From Clitoria ternatea (lineage: Eukaryota > Streptophyta > Magnoliopsida > Fabales > Fabaceae), in contig CM075674.1 in the NCBI GenBank assembly GCA_037962975.1, positions 35,168,501 to 35,232,500 on the forward strand: 64,000 bases of DNA. The letters are read 5' to 3'. Shown piece by piece: positions 1 to 11,767 of this stretch. A program made the translations under genes and the position numbers. The notes under the pieces were generated by a model that was not told the origin of the DNA, searched no databases, and worked only from the letters and a program-made list of their open reading frames with translations. Numbering within the stretch: position 1 is the stretch's first letter; each line of letters opens with the position of its first letter.

Positions 1-1056
1 CAAGATGATGTCCTTTTATTTATTGCTTGAGATTGAACAAAAATGGAAGAGCGAGTAAATGACTTCTTGAGATGCTCTGAATTAGTTTTTGATGAAGGTA
101 AGGTTAATAAAGGTTATCTTGTGAGGCGACTATAAGGGTTACAAGATTAAGGTAGAGTTTGGAGATAGAAAGTGTGGTGGTAGTGACAAATTGAAGGGTG
201 AATGGTAATGGTAAGGATATAGGTTGTGGGTGGTCGGGTTTGAGTTGAGGAAACAATGTTGTTTTGTTTATAGTCTAAATCAACTTAAAGTCACACTATT
301 ACTTAATTCTTTATACCTTAGTGATTGACATTAAGAGAATGAAAATCCATTGACAGAAAGAAGAAACATGAAATGTTAGACAAACTTAAAAGATAACTTG
401 AATTTTAAAAAATTTAAAGGACAAAATACCTAATTTATGTTATATAATAATAATAACAGTATAAGTTTAATTCAATAATATCACTAGCATTTCAAGATTT
501 ATAAAATTTATACTAATTAACGAATTCAAAAATATTTTTTACAATATTTTTTAAAAAATATATTTGGTTATAATTATTTTTAAAATAAATTAATCAATCA
601 AGATATATCATTATCATGATTTGATGATGTTACTTTCAAAGAAATTAAAAATAACTTTTTTTTATCATAAATAATATTAAGACGTTAGTGAAGATTTTAC
701 TAAAAATAATCTTAAAATAAGTTTTTTTCTGAATTTCTGACTACACATACACTGGTTGACTTCTTTATTACATCATCCAAATTTATTCCTGATTTGTTAA
801 CTATATTATTTTTTACCTATACAAAAAAAATCCCAATTACTCATAGCCACTTGAGGTTGGAGGAGTTGTTAGAAAGATAGTAATTTAGGGTTATGATCTG
901 ACCCTGTTTTGCATCAAGTATTCATTATTGTAGTAGTATTTTAGAATTATAATTTGAAGAGCAAAACTTTTTAAAGCAAATTTGTTTGTTTATAATAAAA
1001 TGATTAATGGAAAAGACTTATTTGGTGTTAAGATTAGATTAGATTAGAATAGGAAG
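1..1056. other. AT-rich upstream intergenic DNA
   Basis: There is no open frame of note on either strand and no recognisable element. The stretch is AT-rich with runs of A and T, as expected of plant intergenic DNA upstream of a promoter. Confidence 0.6.
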
Positions 1057-1140
1057 AAGGCACTCTCTCTCTCTTCTCTTCAATTGTTTTCTCTCTCCTC
1101 TGTTTGTAATAATTTATAAATTGTCCCATCAAAGGCTCCT
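1057..1140 (+). promoter_or_regulatory. Putative core promoter of the RING gene
   Basis: A CT-rich tract (about 1062-1100), resembling the pyrimidine patches common in plant core promoters, is followed by a TATA-like TTTATAAAT near 1111-1119. A second CT-rich run begins near 1143, where transcription could start. The assignment rests on position and composition only; no transcript data are available. Confidence 0.3.
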
Positions 1141-1276
1141 CTCATCTCTCTCTCTCTTTCCTTTTCTGTTTCGTGTTGTTGTGCGTCTTCCATTCATTCT
1201 TTCACCATTTTTTTTTTGTCTCAAATTTTCTCCATTGCCACGAAATCTAGGGTTTCTGTTCCCCAATTCCTCCCAG
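1140..1276 (+). other. Non-coding first exon (5' UTR) of the RING gene
   Basis: The exon ends at a strong donor (CCCAG|GTACGTG, intron from 1277). A matching acceptor (TGTGCAG) lies at 1718-1724, just before the coding exon. The 5' boundary is a guess; the donor is clear. A leader intron of about 450 bp upstream of the ATG is common in plant housekeeping genes. Confidence 0.45.
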
Positions 1277-1759
1277 GTACGTGATCCCCATTCATTCTCT
1301 GGTTTCGATTGTTGGATTCACAATTGTTGTTTTTTTCCTTCCTTTCTTCGGACATGAATTCTCTTACTTGCTTGCGTATCTTGATTTTTTGACTCGTATT
1401 ATCGTTTATTATCAGGTGGCATGTGTGGCGGGGCTTTGAATTTCGATTTAATTAGGGAAAGTTTTTTTCTGTTTCCCCCTTATTTCCCCATGGGTTTCAC
1501 TCTCAGATTGGGGTTCCCTTTTTTCTTTTTCTTCTTCGTTTTTCTTTTCGGTTTCCGAGAGACTGAAATGCTGGTTTAGCAACTGGCTTGTGTGTATTTA
1601 TCTCAGTTTTAGGAATGGAGTTTATTTGAGGTGTATTTATTATACTTGGTGGGTTCATACATGGAGGGGATATATATAATAATGTATAACTATAGGTTCT
1701 ATAGTGTAGTGGTGAGATGTGCAGGGTAGAGGAACGAACGAACAAACACTGTGAGGAGG

Positions 1760-4700
1760 ATGACAGATTTTCAGCCGCTACAGCAGAAGCCTGAACCTGC
1801 TGATGCCCACGCTGAGTTTGAGCATGGATTCGAGGCGTATATGCGTGGGCGTGGCCACTTGGATGACTGTATGTCATTTGCTTCGTGTAGCTCCTCCCGT
1901 GCTGCGGACGACGAGGATGATGACGGTGATCAGCTGGTTCGGAGGAGACGGAGGTCTGATCTTGAAGGGGATGATTTGGCAGAGTCTTCGGCACGCCGAC
2001 GCCATTCATGGATTTTGAGCAGTCGGGCTGCACGCCAGGCTCAGGAGATGATAACTACTATTGAAAGGAGGAATCGGGAGTCTGAGTTGTTGGCGCTTGC
2101 AGGATTGCATCCTGTGTCGATGTTGGACTATTCCTTTTTGAGGGGGTCACAGTCTCCAACTTCTGGTCAGGAAGGGGCTGTGGAGAGGCCAAGCACTCAG
2201 GCTTCGGCCATTTTGCAGATGTGGCGTGAATTGGATGACGAACATCGGTTGAACCGGGCACGTGAAAGGATGAGGGTAAGGTTGCGGCATCAAAGGAATT
2301 CTGACTCCAATACGAATGTGTCAAGTACCATGTCTGATAGTCGAGGCAGTGAGAATCAAGGGAGTTTGGGTGATGCAAGTGAAAGTGAAAATGATTATGG
2401 TGCTTGGTCACATGATCAGATTGGATCGAGGAATGCACACGGGGATCATAATGGGTCTAGCAGGGAGCAATCTCCTGATCTTGGTGAAGTCGAGCGGGAG
2501 AGAGTTAGACAGATTGTTCGGGGATGGATGGAAAGTGGTATTAGTGATCACTCATCTAATGTGAGCCAGAGAAACAATAACCGTAGAGCAGAGTGGCTTG
2601 GAGAACCAGAGCGTGAGAGGGTAAGAATTGTCAGAGAATGGGTGCAAATGACTAGCCAGCAGAGAGGTTCACGTGGGAGCCGAAGGGATGCTCAAGGAAG
2701 TGAAGGTGTTCAAGCTGATCGAACCCTTGGTGTGGTAGCTGATGCCGATGAGGGTCAACCAGAGCATGTTCGGCGGGACATGTTGAGGTTCCGTGGAAGA
2801 CAGGCTCTAGTTGATTTGCTTGTGAGGATTGGAAGAGAAAGGCAAGGAGAGCTGCAGGGTTTGTTGGAGCACCGAGCTGTTTCTGATTTTGCTCATCGCA
2901 ATCGTATTCAGGTTTGTTGGTTTCTCTATCAGAATTGTCTTTCAATATATCGTTCTCTTAGTCATGGTTTCTTCATTTAATTGAAAACCTAGGTTGATTA
3001 TGTAGGTAACCAAGTCTTGCAAGAACTCAAGTCTAATTTGAGGCCAGTAATTGTAGTATTGTACTATGATTGGGATTGGGATTTTAATTTGATAAAAGCT
3101 GTTAAATTTTGCATTGTGTTTCGGTTGATATTAAATTATCTGCATATGTTTGCCTTTTTTATCTGATATGTCTTGTTTTAACTTGACCCTTCCCCTCCTT
3201 TGATATTTTTATAGATTGTTATTGGCTCCAGCATTTAAGGTTGCTGCATGCAACAGGAGCTACCATGCAATACATGTTTCTTCTCTAATTTGTTTCATTG
3301 AACATTTGAACTGGCCTTTTTAAATTGAAAGCAACAATGCAATATTGGCTCGAAATTACTATGGTTACCTTACCTTTCTACTAAAACAAGTAAAAAATAT
3401 TGTTTGAATCACCTGCCCAGAGATGCTGATTTTTATTGCACAATTTGCACTATAAAATTCAAAAGTGTTGCTGGGTTGTTATTTTCTAGCCCAATGCATG
3501 ACGGGTTTTGAGTATTATTAGAGATTAGAGAAATGTTTCTGTGCCCTGGATTACCAAACATTTTTAGAGAGAATATTAAAAAGATGGAAGTATAGAATTT
3601 TATATTTTATTTCTTTTTGTTTTGTTAATTATTCTGGAAAGTAGTAGAGGGAGGTGAGGAAGCACATTGCTGGAAATTATTATAAGGGATAATTTCTGTT
3701 AGGATTTGGTTTTTGATTGAACCCGATGGCATCATCCGATCAATGTAGCTTGGCTTCACCTAATGGGATAAAGGGCCATTGTTGTTTTATTCTGTTAATT
3801 GTTGCAGTGGGTAATTGGCCAAATTGTGGTTCAATGACATGTTTGTTATGAGAGATCTCCTTTCATTGTTCTATGAAAGCCGTTGCTTCTTGTTTCAACT
3901 TGATTTATTTAGTCGATGTTTTGTTATTTTGTTTCTGAAAACTTAAGGAGATATTTATGTACATAGCAATTGTTTGTTTCCCCCTTCTCCCACCAAGTAT
4001 ACCTGCCCTCCCTTGTGAATTGACTATCTATACAAAATTATATTTTTCAGTCACTGCTCAGAGGTAGATTTCTCAGAAATGAAAGAACTGCTGAAGATGA
4101 GAGGCCTCCATCTATGGCTGCAGGTGAATTAGTTCAGTTAAGACAACGACACACAGTTTCTGGTATAAGGTATGCAATGCCAGGCTTATTTCCTAAGTTT
4201 TTCCTCCCGCCTCTTCAATATTTGCTCAATCTAATTAGAAATTTGATTTCTTTTTATTTTATTTTTTAAATCCAAACTACTACTAATGCAATATGGAAAT
4301 ACTAGGGGTTTTCCCCACTTTTCTCTTAGGCATCTCCAAGACAAAAGAAAATTGTGATACTTTGTTGCTCTAAATAGGATGCGGTAACTTGCACGTACAT
4401 TAGTTGATTTTTGTTGGACTCTTATGCCTTGCATAATGAGTAACTTATTGCACTATACTAGATACTAGATTTTTAATTTACTCTACTATTTCATGGGAAA
4501 TTGGTCTTGGTAAAAGGAGAATTGTCAATTATGCTATCTGTTTATCAAGGGTTTTAAATGAATCTTTATTTATTTTTTCCATATAAATTGACATTTTTTC
4601 TCAATGACAATGCAAATTCTCTTACTGGTTTTCTGATGGGTGGATACTTATGAAAGGTTTGTTCCGAGTTGGCATTATAAATACAAAAATTACCATTAAT

Positions 4701-7374
4701 TTATTATGTCTTTTACTTTGTTATACTTTTGATTTCATTTATGATGCTCATTTCTTACTCAATATTTAATGACTTCTATATATTTAAACTGCAGTTCAAT
4801 AAGACACAAGGTTATAATGGGTGTGTTAGCTTGGCTTGTTTCTTTATTTCTTTGTACTTATATTAAATTCTTTATAACATATGTCTACAATGAATGCTAT
4901 TACGCATCCATTCAAATATGGTATGTTGGTGATTGTTGTTGTGTACAACTTGTGCTTCTTGTTGTTACTAGTTGATTGTAGTATATTGACATTTAAATGG
5001 TGTAATTCAGGGAAGGATTTCGTTCAAGATTAGAAAATATTGTTCGTGGTCAAGCAGGCTCCAGTCCTGATACCACATCAAATAGTAATGTTAGTGAAGC
5101 AAGGAGTGATGAGAACCAAGCAAACAATCTGGTAGATGCTCAACAAGAAAATTATGAACAGGAGCAGATTAGAAGCCTGGAAACTGACAGGCTTCAGTTG
5201 CCTAATCAAACAGGAGCTTTGGAGAGTAGCACAAGTGAGAGTATTAGTTGGCAAGAAGCTAGTAATCAAGGAGGAAATTGGCAGGAGCAAGGTGAAGAAG
5301 GGGGAGGAAACTGGCAACAGAGTCCATTCAATCAGACGAGAGATGGAAGAGCTGTCAGTGATTGGCCACAAGAACCTCCCAGAAATTTAGCCGGGGAAGA
5401 TCCTCATCCACGGGATGCTCAAAGAATTTGGCATGAGGATAACACAAGGGAAACTGTTGGTAATTGGTCTGAAGTACCTTCTGGAGCTTCAAGGAATCGC
5501 CGCGGGGTTTCTTTTCGAAGATTCAATAGATTTCATCCACCTGATGATGATAATGTATACAGTATGGAGCTTAGAGAACTTCTGAGCAGGTACTAATTTG
5601 TTTCCTTTTGGATTTTTTGCCCAAGACACGGCTTTCAGCCTATTTGGCTTACATCTATCTCAAAATTTAAAATGAATTTGCCACAAATATGTCGTGATTG
5701 TACTGAACATGGTTTGATAGTTTATTTATTGGCTTTCATTTCTTCTACACACCAAGCCTTATCGTGTTTTTTTTTTAATTCATGTTTCAGGAGAAGTGTT
5801 TCCAACCTTCTTCGCAGTGGTTTCCGTGAAAGTCTGGACCAACTAATACAATCATATGTGGAAAGGCAAGGTCGTGCTCCAATTGACTGGGATTTGCACC
5901 GGAACTTGCCAACTCCGGCTCCTACCTTGCCTGAGCGAGACCCTGATCAGCAGGTTGATGAACGTGACGAGGGTCAACGTGATCCCATTAGCAGACCTTC
6001 ACTGGTGTTGCCTTCTCCACCAGTACCCCCGCCACAACCATTGTGGCACCAGGATTTGCATCAAACTGGATGGTCTCGCCACTCTGAAATCGTGAGCATC
6101 TTTCCAATCTAAATTCGTTATGGACATTGATTTCCGCTGTCTTAACAATATTACATTTTGAATCCTTAACCAAAAGTATCACGCATGGTATGACTTATAG
6201 AATGCAGTAGCCTGCTGGTACTTGTCAATATTTTATATGCTATCATTTTAGGTTTCTTTTTAAGATCTCCATCACTTCTAAGCTATTAAGCTATCAATTT
6301 AATCTAGAAAAGTATTAAATTTGATTTGGTTTGTGATTTTAATCATGTCTCATCCATTACCTTCTATGTTGACTATTACCATGCTATATGATTATGAATA
6401 TATTTTATGGTATCCTGGTAACTGAGTTGATTCAAACAAAATTTTAGTAAAATGAAAATTTCTAACTAGCCTTAAAACCCATTGGTTACTTAACATTTGA
6501 AATCTCTGTTATCATTCTGGAGTGGAGGCCTGATATGTCTTTCTGACAATACTTCAATTTATTTTACCTTTCTCTCTGTTTTCTGGAGTTCTTTCTTTGC
6601 CTTAACTGTTTTTCATACAATTTCTTCTTAAAATCCTATTTTAAGTATTGGTTTTGGATGCTGTGGGAGCAGGAATGGGAGATAATGAATGATTTAAGAT
6701 CAGACATGGCAAGACTTCAGCAAGGCATGAATCACATGCAGAGGATGTTGGAGGCCTGCATGGATATGCAACTGGAGTTGCAGCGCTCTGTCAGACAGGA
6801 AGTCTCTGCAGCTCTGAACCGCTCAGCTGGTGAAAAGGGTGCGTTATTTGTTTCTATTTCTTGTTTATTGATGCCATGTATTGATTTTTTTACTTTGTCT
6901 GAAGGAGTAAGGAATTTATTCTTTTGACAGTAAGGCAGCTGTATTGTTTGCATTTATTTAAACGTTAACCATCTAATGTACCAAAAAGAAAACGTTAACT
7001 GTCTGTGCCTTTCTTCATTTTCAGTTATTAATATATATATCGATTTATATTCTAGGATTGGGTGCCGAGACATCTGATGATGGGTCTAGATGGGGGCATG
7101 TGAAAAAAGGAACTTGCTGTGTTTGTTGTGATAACCATATTGATTCTCTTTTGTACAGGTATTTATATTTATATTTATATATCATACATGCACAATCAGT
7201 AGTTTATACTGAACAATTGTTGTTTCTTCCTTTCTTAAAATGGAAATTTCTTGCAGATGTGGGCACATGTGCACGTGTTCAAAATGTGCGACTGAATTAG
7301 TTCGCGGTGGTGGTAAGTGTCCTTTATGCCGAGCACCAATTGTTGAGGTGATCCGAGCATATTCCATACTGTAA
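1760..7374 (+). CDS. RING-finger protein, probable E3 ubiquitin ligase (7 coding exons, 845 aa)
   Basis: Coding exons are 1760-2911, 4051-4169, 5011-5589, 5791-6091, 6673-6838, 7056-7158 and 7257-7374. All junctions are GT-AG and all phases agree, giving 845 aa. The ATG at 1760 gives MTDFQPLQ at the N terminus; an in-frame GTG three codons upstream is not a plausible start. The first 400 residues are Arg-, Ser- and Glu-rich, with two related blocks of the form ERERVRxIVRxWM/VQ at roughly residues 245-300. The middle (exons 3-5) is low-complexity, Gln/Asn-rich and ends in a Pro-rich stretch. Exon 6 is a predicted coiled coil (MNDLRSDMARLQQGMNHMQR). The last 55 residues form a C3HC4 RING, with CCVCC, RCGHMCTCSKC and KCPLC as zinc ligands, split by the last intron. 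This matches the large plant RING family that includes Arabidopsis At5g04460 as I remember it. E3 activity is inferred from the RING; the substrate is unknown. Confidence 0.9.
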
Positions 7375-7600
7375 AAAGGACATGGAAAAGGAAGATGATA
7401 TCTGAGGGACTTGATCTCAGTTCTTATTTATAAGTGTTCAGTAGATAGATGCCTTTGTTTTTCTGATTATATATGGAGCAACATGAATTGTATAATTGGA
7501 TTAGCAAATGGCGCTGTTGATTCATCATTCTTGCCGTAAATAAAAATAGTTGGCCTGATTATTCTTTCCAAATCCTTGTTCCTTTTTTTTTTTTTTTCTG
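7375..7600 (+). terminator. 3' UTR and poly(A) signal region of the RING gene
   Basis: An AATAAA lies at about 7539-7544, 165 bp after the stop, followed by a long T-run near 7580-7598. This is the expected arrangement of a plant 3' end. The cleavage site cannot be placed from sequence alone. Confidence 0.45.
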
Positions 7601-8616
7601 TTGATGAAAACCCCAAACTTGTATAAGTGAATTAGAAGAATTCCAGAAAGAAAATAGCTTTGTTAATCTCTACCTGTAAGCATACGTTTTCTTGAAATAA
7701 GCCTTCCGAATAAAAGCCATTTTGATGATAGTTGACCTTTAGTACAATCCCTGGAATTGTTTTAAAGTTGGCAAAGCCATTATTATGGGGTATAATAATT
7801 GTGAAATATTTCTCAAATGACTAGGCGGTTTAAAACTATTATGTTTATAGCATCCGAAGGTATGTTTTATAGGTATGTTGTTGCTTACTCTACTAAAAGT
7901 AGGTGAAATCGTTTGTTTTTTGTTTGATTTATTTTTTTCTTTTATTTTAGATTTTGTTTAATTTTGATCTTCTGAATCTTTCTCTAATTAACTACTGTTT
8001 TTATTTATTAAAAAAAAAAATCAAGTATGGGTCATTTTACAAACAGTAGTGCTCTATGACGCGAAGTAATTCTTGGTGAGATTGCATGAAAGCTACACAC
8101 GGCTTTATTCAATTGGCTGCTAATAAAATAAAAATACAGTATGGCCTTTGGATTGCTTCGTGAAATTGCACAAAAGCCACACAGATTCATCCTATTGGCT
8201 GGCTGCTATTAAAATTTGAAAAGAATAAGATGAAGGTCTCTGGTCTTAAATCACGCCACGATCATATTTTAATCATTGGTGTGGTTTCATTCTATTACAT
8301 CTATCATAGTTCTTGACGTAAATGACTCAAATCAAGAGGTGTCGTCATTTCGTCCCTTAATTATGAGTGGAGGTTCAATTTTTATTGGTAAGAACAAAGC
8401 GTTATTTTGTGGCTATATGACAACCGTTTGGTGTGAATTCAGTATTGAAGTGGGAAAAACTGTTAGAGAAAGAGAAATATGGAACCCAACAATTTTGAAC
8501 GAGCTACTAGCGGTTAAGTTTCATACAGGCTCTATGAGTTTAAAATTCCTAGAATCAGTCTTCAAGATTAAGAGAAGTTTAAATCAGCAGCATTTCTATG
8601 ACTTTACTTTTGGACA
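7600..8616. other. Intergenic DNA with a diverged tandem duplication
   Basis: No gene is supported. A plus-strand open frame at 8276-8620 (114 codons) has no recognisable domain and I do not call it. Positions about 8069-8140 and 8145-8215 are two diverged copies of one ~75-bp unit. Both contain TTGGCTGC or GGCTGGCTGC next to an ATTGG (CCAAT-box-like) core, and the flanking words GAGATTGCATGAAAGC and GAAATTGCACAAAAGC correspond. Confidence 0.4.
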
Positions 8617-11358
8617 CTAGACACTGAAGAAAGAAACATATTTCAGTGTAACCAGTGATTGTATCATCTTGGGATGCTGTTCTTGTGGTTGGCTAGAATG
8701 GCCTCTCACTTGATCTGATTCTGCTTCAATTATCATCTTTCTGCAGCGGAAGCCAAAGTTATAAACGCCATTATCTTATAGGCACCAACACTTAATTTTC
8801 ATAGTTTTAAAAGAATAAGTTAACAATAGGTTACTCATACAGACCTGTAAGAACTTCAAATCATGCAAGGAAGCAGTACAAGTACTACAATCTTTGGCAT
8901 TATATTGGTCTTGTTTTGCATCTTTCTGTTGCTTCAGCTTTTCTTCAAGATCTTTTACTTTGCTCTTGTACTCTTCATTCTCTTTCTGAAGAGAATCTTT
9001 CTTATTGTGAAGCTCGCCATTTTCTCTTGCCATTTGGACAAGTTCATACTTTAACTAAGCATTATCGTGCAATGAAGCCTCTTTTGTGGTTAGATCCCGT
9101 TGCAGCTGTGAAATTTTTTCCTCGAGCTCAATTTTCCCAAGCTTGGAGTTCTCCAACTTTGATGTAACTTTCTCATCCATTGAGATTCTTTTAATGTAAG
9201 ACATTTTCATAGCCTTCAACTCATCACACTCTAAGGATAGCACCTGATATGAAGCTTTCCAATCATGTATGTTAATATTCGGCCTCATATAGTGATCTCT
9301 TGAGGATGAAGATTTCATCTTGAAGCATTTCTGTTCTCTGAAGTTGAACTTGTAGCTCAGAAATTTCTTCTGTTGCTTGTAGCTTCTCAAGTTCAGTGGC
9401 TTTCAGCTCTACCTTGAGCCTCCGAACACTGCCCTTCAGTTGCACTTCATTTGATTTGACATTTTCCAACAAAGCAATTACTTTCTCATGGTCAACCATC
9501 AGAGTTTCCTGTCTTTCCCTGATAGCAGCTAGCTCTTCAGTATAATTTTGCCCCATGACATCATATTCTGCTTGAAGATTATCAAGCTTGGTTTCATATA
9601 CCTTTACTTTCTTCTGCTCTTCTTGTAGAGCAGCTTCAACCATAGCTTTATCAGCACATAAATCATAGACCTCAAGAACAATATTAGAAGCTATTCTCTT
9701 GTGTGTATCACATATGCCAGCTATCTGGTCTCTTAGGTGTTCAACCTCTCAGCAAGTTATCTGCTTCAGATGCTTTTTCCAAACACGTGTGTTAAAAATT
9801 TCTCTTCCATAATAAACCTTTCACCTTGATTTTTAGTTTTCTGAAGAAGGACATCTAGGTCTGCATTTATGGTTTCTCCTTTGAAAGCAATTTCCTCCTG
9901 CATTGAAGTAAATCTGTATTCCATGTATCATTACAGAAAATGCAACTTGTGATTCCCCCAGTTTAGATACCAATACTGGACACTGGCAATGCAACTCCTA
10001 GTTTTGCATTCTTAACTCATCATTAGTTATCTTAAACGAGTTTTAGACTCTTCAACCACATTTTCAATTGTAACTTGTAATTCTATGTTGGCTACTTTCA
10101 GAAAGCTGCACTCCTCTTGAGCTTCTATCCAAATTTTCTCCATGCTATCCTCCTTTATTTCCAACTAAACCTTTTGCGCCTCATCAAAAGTTTCCATTCT
10201 ACTGATCTCAGCCTTGAGATTTACCACAATATTTTCAGAATTCTCAAGTGCCAAGTGAGTTGACTCCATTTCTTCAATCAAACACCTTGTTTCGGCTTCC
10301 AAGCCAAATATCCTTTCAGATAACTGCACATTATCTGCTTCTAGTCCAAACAAAACTTTGTGTTCATCATCTGCAGATTCAACCTGTTTGTTTTTAGTCA
10401 TTGGTGTAAACTCAGATACCAATGTTGCATGTAGATTTCTTGATTCCTATCTAGAAATGTAGAATATATTTTCCCTTATACTTCCTTCAGTTACTTCATT
10501 CGGAAATAGACCATCATCTCTGATCCTTCTCCTGATCAGCTCATTGTGAGAATTAATCTCATACTCAAAGGAAGTAGGCTTTGTTTCAACCAACTTCTTC
10601 AAGTGGATAATGGTACACAGAATTGCCTCAGTCAATTCCTTCAAATCTATTTTACCAGCATCTTCTGAAAGCTGATGTATCAAAACAACACCCTGTTTTG
10701 GTGAATGTCACTCGTCCGAGAGGAGAATGTTGACGCCTCAGGTTCTCTACTGAAGGCTGAAGCTGCTTATACAACTCAAGGAACACTTCAGTGATGTTGA
10801 TAGCAGTATCAGATTTAAACAGCAGAGAGTTGGAAGTAAAGGAACTTGAAATGGTGAGATCCCTTCTGGACTCTCCACACTTGTCACAAAATTCAGCTTC
10901 AAGATCTTTCACCCTTTCTGTTAAAGATAAGATTTCATCGCTGAAAACATAGACACCATCAGATAATTTCTTTTCAAAGTTGATGATCTGTTTCCCTTTC
11001 TGAAACAGACTATTCCTCCATTTTGCCTCATTTTCTTCTAAAGTGTGAGCCATAGAACATCTTGCAGTTTGCATCTCTTGATCTTTCTCATGCAGAGTTT
11101 TCTCCAGAAACTGGATAGTACTCTCCATGTTTTTTTTGTTTCTCCTGCATAAGTTGGTTCTCGATCTCCAAGTTCCGGAATTCCTGTAGTTCAATCCCTT
11201 CATGCAGGCATCTTATGGCATTACCAACATCTGAATGACAAAACTCATTTCTGATTTTCTCTGGAAAAATTTCCTTACTGATGCTGAAACTTAAGTCCTC
11301 TTCCTTCAATTTGTTATTCTCCTTGTGTGATGCTGCCAACTCCATTTCAAGATCTAAA
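8617..11358 (-). pseudogene. Decayed gene for a long coiled-coil protein
   Basis: Successive minus-strand open stretches (11088-11345, 10652-11203, 10447-10683, 10165-10422, 9272-9643, 9055-9390, 8776-9033) all encode Glu/Lys/Leu-rich heptad-like sequence, for example KENEEYKSKVKDLEEKLKQQ. They switch frame or stop at each join, and the gaps between them (such as 9650-10160) still read as coiled coil. Some splice signals survive: an acceptor near 11358 (ATTTTAG), a donor near 8845 and an acceptor near 8743. The final exon ends at a TAG at 8617-8619. I cannot name the family; it looks like the generic long coiled-coil proteins of plants. A second, shorter copy lies at 27905-28235. Several frameshifts make a functional product unlikely, although a few short introns could hide some of the breaks. 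Confidence 0.6.
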
Positions 11359-11767
11359 ATTGAATAAATAATTATAAGTAAAACGTCAAAAGTTTAAACA
11401 ATCATCTAAAACCTGATTTATGCGGTATTAGTTGAACAACTGATTTATTATTTTATATATATATTTTAAAAAAAACGTTAGTATTATTATTAAAAAAAAT
11501 GGTAATATGTATCTGACGCTAATCAGATAATCAATAAAGTTTGTTAGGGTTTGTTACGCTTCTATTTTTCTGTTTGTATTTAGTTAGAAGTAACAAAATT
11601 TGTTACTTATCTGTTTGGAAATTAAAATGGAAATAAGGGAAATAAAAATGGTGCTTCATATACTTATTACATATACAAGCTAATCAAGTCAATTCCCTGA
11701 TACAGCTTTCTTTTTTGCTAATTCTTTCATACGAACAAATTCTGAATGTAACTCGTAATCTTGCTAC

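Noticed and set aside
1503..2438. Minus-strand and alternative plus-strand frames over the first RING exon
   Set aside because: They are shadows of the GC-richer coding exon; the spliced plus-strand gene explains the region.
8276..8620. 114-codon plus-strand frame
   Set aside because: No domain, repeat or splice context; amino-acid composition gives no support.
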